A stretch of DNA of 64,000 bases from contig NC_089866.1 of assembly GCF_036373705.1 (NCBI RefSeq), forward strand, positions 19,809,501-19,873,500. The letters are read 5' to 3'. Source of the DNA: Amia ocellicauda (Eukaryota > Chordata > Actinopteri > Amiiformes > Amiidae). The notes beneath the pieces were generated by a model. That model was not told the DNA's origin, did no database searches, and saw only the letters and a list, made by a program, of their open reading frames with translations. Both the position numbers and the translations under genes were made by a program. Positions 39,501 to 51,400 of this stretch are shown here, piece by piece. Position 1 is the first letter of the stretch, and every line of letters starts with the position of its first letter.

Positions 39501-42500
39501 TGTGTATATATATATATATACACTCACCTAAAGGATTATTAGGAACACCTGTTCAATTTCTCATTAATGCAATTATCTAACCAACCAATCACATGGCAGT
39601 TGCTTCAATGCATTTAGGGGTGTGGTCCTGGTCAAGACAATCTCCTGAACTCCAAACTGAATGTCTGAATGGGAAAGAAAGGTGATTTAAGCAATTTTGA
39701 GCGTGGCGTGGTTGTTGGTGCCAGACGGGCCGGTCTGAGTATTTCACAATCTGCTCAGTTACTGGGATTTTCACGCACAACTATTTCTAGGGTTTACAAA
39801 GAATGGTGTGAAAAGGGAAAAACATCCAGTATGCGGCAGTCCTGTGGGCGAAAATGCTTTGTTGATGCTGGAGGTCAGAGGAGAATGGGCCGACTGATTC
39901 AAGCTGATAGAAGAGCAACTTTGACTGAAATAACCACTCGTTACAACCGAGGTATGCAGCAAAGCATTTGTGAAGCCACAACATGTACAACCTTGAGGCA
40001 GATGGGCTACAACAGCAGAAGACCCCACCGGGTACCACTCATCTCCACTACAAATAGGAAAAAGAGGCTACAATTTGCACAAGCTCACCAAAATTGGACA
40101 GTTGAAGACTGGAAAAATGTTGCCTGGTCTGATGAGTCTCGATTTCTGTTGAGACATTCGGATGGTAGAGTCAGAATTTGGCGTAAACAGAATGAGAACA
40201 TGGACCCATCATGCCTTGTTACCACTGTGCAGGCTGGTGGTGGTGGTGTAATGGTGTGGGGGATGTTTTCTTGGCACACTTTAGGCCCCTTAGTGCCAAT
40301 TGGGCATCGTTTAAATGCCACGGCCTACCTGAGCATTGTTTCTGACCATGTCCATCCCTTTATGACCACCATGTACCCATCCTCTGATGGCTACTTCCAG
40401 CAGGATAATGCACCATGTCACAAAGGTCGAATCATTTCAAATTGGTTTCTTGAACATGACAATGAGTTCACTGTACTAAAGTGGCCCCCACAGTCACCAG
40501 ATCTCAACCCAATAAAGCATCTTTGGGATGTGGTGGAACGGGAGCTTCGTGCCCTGGATGTGCATCCCACAAATCTCCATCAACTGCAAGATGCTATCCT
40601 ATCAATATGGGCCAACATTTCTAAAGAATGCTTTCAGCACCTTGTTGAATCAATGCCACGTAGAATTAAGGCAGTTCTGAAGGTGAAAGGGGGTCAAACA
40701 CAGTATTAGTATGGTGTTCCTAATAATCCTTTAGGTGAGTGTATATATATACACAAATGGTCATGAGTGTCAAAACACAAAGCAGAGCACATTTACAGCA
40801 TTTACAAACTTTCACTACAATCTTCATTGAATAAAAAACATCGTCTGCAAGTCTTAATTCAAGTTATATCGTTGACAGTTTAAAACCATTGCTTACGTTA
40901 CCTTTTTTAGCTTAATTTTAATATTTTCTGTCAGTAAAAATTCCCAACTCCAAAATGCTTCATATTACTGAACAATCAATGTATAACATAGTTGGCTAAA
41001 TGACAAAGTGGCCCACACCCCTAATTGCTAAAATACCAAAATCCTTTCATACAACAATTTTTAAGGATGTACAATTAAAAGGGTTTTCTGGTATTTTGTG
41101 TGAATTTATCATTTTCCTAAACACATTACACACAGACCAACTGATTGATGTCTGATGAAACAGAGCCCACATGGTTATATTTAGCAGTGTTTAGTACCTG
41201 TGTTGTTAATACACTGTATCTTTTAAGTAAGCTTATTAAACAAGGGTTGTAATTAAATAAAGGAGATATAATTTAACCATTATACAGCAGATTTATTTAC
41301 TGCAAACAGCCTTGTCAGCTGTAACAAAAATGATTTGCTGACTATTAATCAATGCTCAAGACCAAAGCAAGTTTGATAAAACCTGTAACACTAAGATTTT
41401 TTGGCTCCCACGGACCACATTATATCGGGGTAGAGGTGTATATATGCACTTGTGCTCACGCATTTGTGTATAGATGTATATATACACACACGTGTGTTTG
41501 TGTACCTGTGGCAGGTCAAGGGTCTGGTCCCAGTGCAGTGGCAGAGGCGCTCTGGCCGTGTCCAGCAGGGTCTTCATGCTGTGGGCCAGCAGCGGCCGGG
41601 CTTTGCTGGCGTTCTCTGCCGCTACGATACAGAGGATGAGCATGGGGAGCCCTGCTGCCCGCCGGGTCACCGACGTGCTGCGGGGCGTCTGCAGCACCAA
41701 CAACCCCTGAGAGGAGAGCAGAGGAGCAAAGAGAGTCTCACATGACAGCCAGAAAAAGCACGTGTTTCAGAATATGAAAGAGGTGGCAGCCCAGGTATTT
41801 GGGATTTTGGGATCCTCTATGTTTACAAGTATGTCATTGGAGCTTTCAGTATCTCATCCATTTTTGGTAGCATTCTCAGAGAACCACATGGAAGTGGCAT
41901 GTGGTAAAGGAGCATGCGGACACATTCCACTCTGCAAACGTGTCGCTTCTCTGAGGTTTCTCGGCCGCTCGGTCTGCCACTCAGCTGGGAATTGAGACGG
42001 GACACTGCAGATGTTTAAATGGCAATTTCTAGGAACTGCTGCCACACAAAAAAAAAAAAAACCTCCATCTGCCAAAAGGAGAAGAATCAGTCTGGTAAAA
42101 GCACAGTGCTGGGGCTGGAAGGACAAAAACAAAAGCAGACCCAGTGCTTTTCATGGAATTGCTTACCGAATAATAACCATTATGTACAGATTTGGAACAC
42201 AAACAAACTGTGATGCCGTGAAGAGCCCTTTGGCGGCGAAGCAAAGGCTACCTGCTCCAGCATGCTTGTAGGGATCGCCTGTAGCTCTGGGTTCGGGTTA
42301 TTCAGAAGAACAGCACAAAATTTAGTGAAGCCGGCGCAGCACCCCTCCACAGCTCCCTGCCAACAAAGAGCAAACAGCAAAAACTACAATTATTTCCTAC
42401 TGGAAGTGTGAATCATATGGGGTTATAAAAACTAGTCTGGATGGACATTTGCTCCATACCCAGTGGCGACACTTGAGAAGAATATCCTTGAACACTTTGG

Positions 42501-44450
42501 CAATCTTCTTCAGATCTTCAATGGTGAGCAGGGACTGTGTCGCAGCACCAGAGGGCGCCACCAAGAACACCTTCTCCACCAGTGAGCCCAGAAAAATGCC
42601 AATTTCCTAGAAAGACACCAAAATGACCAATTGCTGCCCCTTAAAACGGAGAGTATATTACCAAGAAGTGGACATTGAAGCCTTTTAAGCATGTGTCAGA
42701 GGAAAATGTAACTGATTTGATAAATTCAGTTATCATGTCAATACAATATATGTTACCTTGTTGTAAAGCCATGCTGGGAACTATCAAAGGAGATGTTTTA
42801 GGTGAAAGAGAAAAAAAAAAAAAGACCAAACTTCGACATGTTATAAGCATGAGGGTTAAGCAATGTAGAAATCCAAACATGTACAAGTCACTTCTCACTG
42901 CTGCCACACCTGTGACCATTGCAAGGGGCCTTACTGACACAAAAGGTGCCTACCTTCAAGGAGACCCAACAGCAAGTCATAATGAGGCTGTGTTCCTCTG
43001 ACAGCAGCACACAGTCGTCCCCCTCTCCATCCGCCAGCCCCCCACCCTGCGCGATCACCCAGTTGATAGCGTTCCCCATGTCACAGAACGATGGGGGCGT
43101 TTCTGAAAAGGCACACGGAAAGACAGGGTCATGCGTCTCCCCATATATTACAGCAAGTGAAATGCTGTGAAATGTTGGCCAGTCTGTTAGCCCATCTGTC
43201 CTTTACCTTGCTCCTCACAAGATCCCCCCTGGTTTCCATACAGCACCCCCAGGAGGAACATGCTAATCTTCTCCAAGGTCTCCACCAGCCTGGGAATCAC
43301 CTCTGACCCACGGGGGCTGATGTCAGCTGTCTGCATTGAAATCCAAGCATTTGGGACATCCAGGAGACACCTCTGCAGAGCCACGAGAACCCCTTCAAGA
43401 GACAAACATAAACCCCAAGATTAGGAAGGAAGTGCTAATGACTCCAATCTGACCTGAAACGTTCATTTAATCAAGCACTGGGTCTTACCATGGATTGGTT
43501 TGGTTCTGGCAGCGTTCAGCATGTCCTCCTCAGCAGCTAGGTGGTGTTGCTGGAGCTCCTGGAGCAGAAACAGGACCAGAGACACTGTATTCACGTCCTG
43601 CATGGGCACCTGGTCACTCTCTGCCTTGCAGTCGATCTTCAAGATTGAAGAAAGATCCTCTGACCTTAAAACAGGGAGGGGAAAAAGGGATGGCCAACCA
43701 AAAACAACAAAGAAAGTATCCCTGCATTACAGCCGAACCAGAACCAGGTCCTGTATTCTGGTTGTTCACAACAGGCAGTGTTAAAATATTGCATTGTTTT
43801 CGTGCATTACACTTCACCTAATGCAGTTTTTTGGGATGATAATTGTGCAGTTGAATCTGCTGCCTATTGGGAAGCTATGATCTGGTTTTGCAGAGCTGGG
43901 TGTTCTCCTAGAATGCTCCCCCTTACGTCTGGAGGACCATCTTCATCATCAGTGCCCCTGCCTGAGCATCCTGCACACGAGGGCAGCATATGAGCTTCTG
44001 TGCACGCTCGAACAGGCCGGGGCGCAGGTCTTGTGGCAGCAGAGGCGGGAAGAATCGCAGCAGCAGCTCGGAGCCCAAGTCGCGGATCTACAGATGAACA
44101 CAGTGCCGGTCAACACACAGCCCAGCTCTCAGCCAACTTTTCATGTTCTCCTTCAGTCCATGACATGGCTGGAGCTCATCATCTCGTCCAGGCCAGCGGT
44201 GACCTCATTACCTCGTTGGTGCCGTCTTCCAAGCAGCGGAGGAGAACCAGCAGATTGGTCCTGGAGAAGAAATCCCATTGTCCTCTCTGCCTCGCCCAGC
44301 CTATCAGAGCAGACATGTTCACTTCCAGAAAAAGAAAAAAAAGACACACACGGGAGAAAGAAACCTTCAGTCAGCATGAAATATAAAAAATCCTCACAAA
44401 AACACAACCAGATTCTATCAGGAGGGGATTTTAAAAGCTGGGGAACATTG

Positions 44451-44481
<31 letters not shown>

Positions 44482-45370
44482 CTGTATATATACACCGATC
44501 AGCCGTAACATTATGACCACTGACAGGTGAAGTGAATAACACTGATAATCTCGTTATCTTGGCACCTGTCAGTGGGTGGGATATATTAGGCAGCAAGTGA
44601 ACATTTTGTCCTCAAAGTTGAAAAATGGGCAAGCGTAAGGATCTGAGCGACTTTGACACGGGCCAAATTGTGATGGCTAGACGACTGGGTCAGAGCATCT
44701 CCAAAACTGCAGCTCTTGTGGGGTGTTCCTGGTCTGCAGTGGTCAGTACCTATCAAAAGTGGTCCAAGGAAGGAAAAGCGGTGAACCGGCAACAGGGTCA
44801 TGGGCGGCCAAGGCTCATTGATGTACGTGGGGAGCGAAGGCTGGCCCGTGTGGTCCGATCCAACAGACGAGCTACTGTAGCTCAAATTGCTGAAAAAGTG
44901 AATGCTGGTTCTGATAGAAAGGTGTCAGAACACACAGTGCATCGCAGTTTGTTGCATATGGGGCTGCGTAGCCGCAGACCAGTCAGGGTGCCCATGCTGA
45001 CCTCTGTCCACTGCCAAAAGCACCTACAATGGGCACGTGAGCATCAGAACTGGACCACGGAGCAATGGAAGAAGGTGGCCTGGTCTGATGAATCACGAGT
45101 TCAAAGTGTTGACTTGGCCTCCAAATTCCCCAGATCTAAATCCAGTCGAGCATCTGAGGGATGTGCTGGACAAACAAGTCCAATCCATGGAGGCCCCACC
45201 TCGCAACTTACAGGACTTAAAGGATCTGCTGCTAACGTCTTGGTGCCAGATACCACAGCACACCTTCAGAGGTCTAGTGGAGTTCATGCCTCGACGGGTC
45301 AGGGCTGTTTTGGCCGCAAAAAGGGGACCTACACAATATTAGGCAGGTGGTCATAATGTTATGGCTGATC

Positions 45371-45422
<52 letters not shown>

Positions 45423-48400
45423 CTTGCATTAGAGAACAATTTCTAGTTTATAGCAAGCATTCTACAGACTGATAAGGCTATGTCCCTTGCTGAAGGTTGA
45501 ATCACTCAAGGAGATCTGTGATTATAGACTGCTACCTCTCTCCAAAACAAGGAGGAGGGGGCGGGTCCTAAAGGGCATGGACTCCTCTCTACATAAAAGT
45601 CAATACCCAAATACTTCAAAACCTGGAACAGAAATGTTTAAATCTGACCCTTTTAGCCAGGCATGTGTTAAAGTAAGATATGAACAACTGAGGTGGAAAA
45701 CAGAGCTGCCCCAACCTGTTCTACAGCTGTGTCTCACCCCCACTGACCTGGTGGCTGGCCTTTCTTCTTGTCTGGGCTCCAGCTGTCGGTGCATGTCTCC
45801 AACACCGCAGACAACAGGAGAAGAGCAGTCTTCTTTCTCTGGTAGGTGAGCCCCGGGGCCAGGTAGTAAAAGGGCAACTGTGCCAGCCAATCTACAAAAG
45901 CTGAAAACACGAACAGCACCAGCTGTTAGCAGTTCCTGCTCAACACCTCTGTGCCTTCCTGAGGTCTAGTCACCCATCAGATGGCAGTTGTACCACTAAG
46001 AGGTGCAGCTGAAGCGCAGCATCTTCATCTGGAATATTTATTTGCAGGGGAAACGTTTCTTCCATTTGATTAGGAATTCCTAAAGCAAATTGACCATTTA
46101 GTGTTTAAAAACTGTACATAGGGGGAGGGGCAGGATATGTTTTCCCTTTCCATGTCATTAAAAAGAGAAGGCACTTACATGCCTATCAAGCTTTAGAAAA
46201 TCGTTGAAGAAAAATTGTCGTAAACATCCCTTTCCCAGAACCATAACAGCCCTCTCTCTCTCTACCCTCTGATGAACTGAACTGATGGGTCCACGCCGTA
46301 CACACCCACTTCCCCCGCAGGCACAACAACCTGCCCGCTTCAGAGAGGCCTAATAAAAGCCTGCGTCACAGTTGGCCAGACAGAACAAGCAGTGGTTGAA
46401 CGCTCGGCAAGCTGATCCACTTAACAGCTGCTGCTGGATACTTTGCAGCTAAAAAAGCCCTGCTTATCAGTAATCGGCTTGGAGACCCCACAAACGATCT
46501 ATAACGCACTCATTCCTCGAGAATTTCTACAGAATGCCCAAATGATTAGCTTAAGTAGCTAAGAGACTCAAAGGCCGTTTTCTTTTTTTTTCTGTTTCGG
46601 TATGCAGACGGCATGCAGAATCTCCCGGGTGCTGTTTTACTCTCCTGCTGACAACAGGTCTTAGTATCAGAGGTTATCTGTGTGATGTCTTCAGAGAGCT
46701 TTACCAGGAAAGATTTTGTCCCCTCTGGAAGAATGCACACCTACCAAGAAGGTACAGGGATCTATCCTTCAAATTAAATTAAACTCAAGCAGATTTAATT
46801 GCACAGGCAAAGGAGAGCAAACCATTAAAAAAAAAACCTTAATGAACAAAATAAATAAATCTGAAAAAGCAGGGCTCATTAGCAATACACTAAAAGGCTC
46901 CCAAACAACCCACGGCCTGTAGTGAAAATAAATCTTATGAAATGTTAGCTTTTTAAGGATGACTGGAAAAACACAAGGTGCGGATCCCTAAACCTAAAGC
47001 AGACACCACCAACAGCCTGAAGATCTTGTTCATTTTAATTAAATCAATCATTATCATTCTAGAATCGTGTGACAAAAAAATACAACAATCTGTTATTCTG
47101 TGAACAATGACAGTGGTGGTGGAAAAAAAAGAATAAATACACTTCCTTTGGCTGCCCAAAAATGCAAAGCCCGTGCTGAATTCTCACCTACTCCCTGGGC
47201 CACCAGAGAGTTCTTCTCCTCCTGTTCTCCCTCGATCTTGCCCTTCCTGGCTCTGAGGCAGGCCAGGCAGCTGTCCCGGATTCGGACAAGGAATTTCTTC
47301 ACCCCGGCCTGGAGGTGCTGCCGGAAAGGGGAGGAGTCGCAGTTGAGGTTCAGGGGTATGAAGGCCCTCATCTCGGCGAGCTCCAGCTCCGTGGGAGGCT
47401 GGTTGGTCTTGGGGCTGCAGCAGAGGAGGCTGAGGGCTGCCAGCCGCACGCTGTCATCCAGAGAGCCCAGAGACAGGCGCAGCGGGCCCAGCTGGCTGCT
47501 CTGCAGGGGCGAAGACCCAGTCACTGTCCTCTGGGCGCCCAGGATGCTGGCCCAGGCTCGGAGCTGCCTCGGGCCGGAGAGGCAGACCTGGTGTTGAAGG
47601 AGCTCGAAGGCAGCTGGGAAGGTGCGCAGGGTCCAGGGCAGGAGGTAGCTGCAGGCATTGTTCTGCAGGAGGGTCACGTCCGAGGTCAGGGCTTCCAGCA
47701 GGGTGGGATACCACCATCGGGCCCACTGCTCCGCCAGCTCCGTCTCCGAGAGGGCAGCCCTGGCACACAGTTCCCGTCTCTGGTGCTTGATGATGCACTT
47801 GTAGGCCTCAGAGGCGCAGGGAGAGAGGTGATTGGTGGAGAGGCAGCTTAGGAGGTGGCAGGGGAGCATGGGGAAATGTTCCAGCACCTGATGACAGACA
47901 GACAGACTGATGATTGGTCCTCAGAGCGGGCACATACCAACACCTCTGGACTCAAAGGGAGTTTTGAGCAATGGTGCATATCCAGGCCAGATGCTACGCC
48001 TACCTGCTTATTCATAGACTCTGACAAATGCTGCTAGACTGAGGCTGTAACACTTAAGTTCTACATTCAGCCTTATTCTAGATCTTCAGTTCAGAGGGTC
48101 ACCTTTACCTTGTCTGTGCCAATGTAGGGGAGCAGAGCACACAGGGGGAAGTACTTTGATTTGGCCTCCCAGGGCAGAGCAGTGACTCTGTGCAGCAAGG
48201 ACATGTAAAGAGGCCTCTCTGGGTCTTGAAAGCGCTCGCACTCCAGTTCGTAAATCTCCAAGAGCAGACGGAACAGGCTGTGCACAAACTCAGAGACGCC
48301 TTCCACCTGCAACAATATCACAAGTCAATACATTTCATCGTTAAAATAGTAGACACCGACACACAAATTTGGCAGCAACCTTACTGGGCTCTCTGCACTG

Positions 48401-51400
48401 TTCCAGATGAGCTGGGTGAGGCGCTGCTTCAGGCGGTAGCGGTCAGAGAGCAGGGGTACTCCTGTCACTGCCCACACCTCCTCCAGATTCTCCCGCACAC
48501 ACTTCAGCCACAGGGCAAGCACTGCGACAGACACGTGCAAAAGGCTGGGGTTAGCAAACCTGGCCGCAGCGACACCGATCACAAGCGCCAGAGAGCCATT
48601 AAGGAAACCCCCCAGCTCCCCGTATGTACATTAAGCGGGTCCACTAATGTCAGCACACCACGACAACATATTTGTATTTATCCTCTCACACACACACACC
48701 CTAGAAGACCCATTACCTTGGAAGATGTAATAATGGCAGTCCAGGCTCTCCTCACACAAGGCAGAGACAACAGGAAACACACCATCTAACAACAGGCAGG
48801 TCTGGCACAGGAAAAAGGAGACTCACTTGTACTATAAAATTAAAATCACTTTTTACCTAAGACATGCTTTCACATGAGGCCCTTCTTTCACAAAGCAAGC
48901 CCTTAGAACTAGACCACTTCAGCTTCAATGAGAAGCTCCTCTAACGTCACCGAGTTTGCCAAGATGGTCGTACCCCTTCCCTGTCCATTGGGCTGAGTAG
49001 GATGTCCTTCCTGCAGCAGGTCAGGAGTCCCCTGGTCACCGCCAGCGTGTTCACCCCGTCCCGGCTCGGAACCCCACAGGCCACGGTCACACTGCCCGTG
49101 CACAGCCGAGACGGTCCTGAGGCCCACAGACACAGAACAGGGTGAATAACTGCTGATCAACTAGACAAAAACAATCCCAGGGTCTGATTCCCATAACATC
49201 TAAAGGTCCTTTACGTAAACCACAAGAGATGAGGCTCTTTCCTTGCTCATGGTTAAAGCTCGGGCATCGTTATCCTTTACTTAGGAGCAGTAGAGACAGC
49301 TGCCGCCACTCACCTGTGCTGGCTACCTCTAGGAAACTCAGCACGGCCTCCACGCCATCCAGGGGCTGCGGTGCGGTGTTAATCGCCATTGTAGAAGCAG
49401 TGCCGGCCAGCAGCCGAGTGTCCCGGTTAGAGCTCTGAGGAGAAACACTATAGCCTTAGCCACTAACACTGTCTCTTGAAGGGGAACAGGGGATGAGATT
49501 ACGCAAAGTAACACAAATATGGAAGGCTGGATAATACACATTTTTTTTTACTTGTTCACTTTAAGTGATTCAGCGTCTGTCTTTTTCTATGGTTTTCCTT
49601 CAATTCACTGCTTCAATCTAGATTTAATTGGCTCTAAAAGACAGAGACAAAAGAGGAAGTACCTGCCCCAGGATGATGAGCAGCAGATGTTGCAGAATGA
49701 CCTCCGTAGCTGCGTTACTCTCATTATAACCAGTGGGCAACAGCTGGAAAATCTGTAGGCAAACCTGTGAACAGCTGAACGGTCAATTTCCCATAAGTCA
49801 TGATTCAGGGCAAATAAATACTTTTTTTTTTTTTTTTTTTTTTACAGAATTGGGTTTTGTACCATCAAAACTAAGGCCTCTGACACAACCGTTTAAGAAC
49901 TTATGCAACAGATACACATAAACGACCAATCCAAGAGCATCCTCCACCACTGGGTACCTAAGAAATTCAAATCTGATCACAGTAAGATGATGAAGCCCAA
50001 CCTTCACTGTGAGATAGCACCACTCCCCATTTCTAGCTGCTTCCTGGTCCATGATGACTGGGAAGGTCTCGGCTACTTTGGACAGCAGCGATGGAAAGGC
50101 TTGTCTAAACAACTGACGGCCCACAGAGCTGTCCTCCAGAAACATGGATACTGCCGGGAGAATAACACAGTAACTCAGAGCCAACAGACAATCACAAAGA
50201 GGTTGAACACCTATTAGATGCTTATTGTAACAGGCAGACATTTCAGATACACCATGACTAAGATAAAAAAATAATAATAATAATAATAAAAATAATAATG
50301 TATTGCATATTAGAATAGAAATTATCTGACACAAACCTATTTGGAGGTCCTTAAATGATAAAATCTGAAAGAGACAAAACAAAACAATAAAAATAAACAA
50401 ACTCAAAAATCTGTATTTTCATCCTCTGACTGGTGTAGTAAAACAGTAGAGCACCATTAGTCTTACCTCATCCTTGTCTACTGTGCTTCTCAGACACTTC
50501 TGGACCTCCTCAAAAACGAGGGTCTGGTTGATCTCTGACAGCTTAATCATCATCTGGAATACAACCAATAAAACACTTCAGCGCAGCATGCAGCTTTAAA
50601 CGTGCAGGAAAGTGCAGTCTCTGGGCAATGAAATGGGTAGTCCTAATCCATCCATCTCATCTTCCAGGTCGCCAGAAACCAAACAAACCTACACACGGCT
50701 CAGAAATGGACTTTGTGAATCTCTAGTGTGGACAGTTCACAGTGAACCCATGCTGGTAAAATTGTCCATTAACACGGACTCGGGGGTTAGGAGTCTGGTC
50801 GGTCTGGGAGGTACCTGGTCGAGCTTGCGGAAGGCAGTGGAGTTGCCGAGTGTTTCCAGCTGGAAGGCAAGGACCAGCCGCACCAACGGGAGAACGTGCC
50901 GGACCTGGAGCAAGCTGCAACAGTCCAGCTCACAGGCAGCCCTCAGCTTCTCCAGGGCCTCCTCCAGACGTCTTTCTTTGCAGCGCTTCCCGGAGCTCCT
51001 GCACAAACACAACCAATGCAACTCAGACACTGCTCCCATCAAATTATAACCAACACAACAACCTTCTCAAAAGGTCTGCCCACACAACTACTGCCTTTAA
51101 GGGCTAGAGTTAAGATCAAGAGGAATATTAGGGTTACAGTTAGGGTTTGTGGAAGGGATTTAACTCCAGCTAGAGTTGGAGTTGTGTGGAGAAATGTGTG
51201 GACATTCAAGGAGTTACCATCTTGAAGAATTGAAGCAGTTTAAAACACTCAGATTCCAGATCAGTTGTACGTACTGAATCATTTGCCCAGTGTACACAGA
51301 GGGCAGTAGTCCTGGCTTTTGAGATAATAGGGGCATTTTAAATGTTGTGGATTTGCTTTGCCGTCCAGTGATCTCATAATTAGATCCATAATTAGAAGGA

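Noticed and set aside
47315-47851. 178-codon plus-strand open frame
   Set aside because: It is the antisense shadow of the large THADA-family exon 47887-47188, whose minus-strand protein is clearly family-related.
51110-51160. TTAGGGTT-type motifs resembling telomere repeat
   Set aside because: Only two imperfect, non-tandem occurrences within an intron; not an interstitial telomere array.
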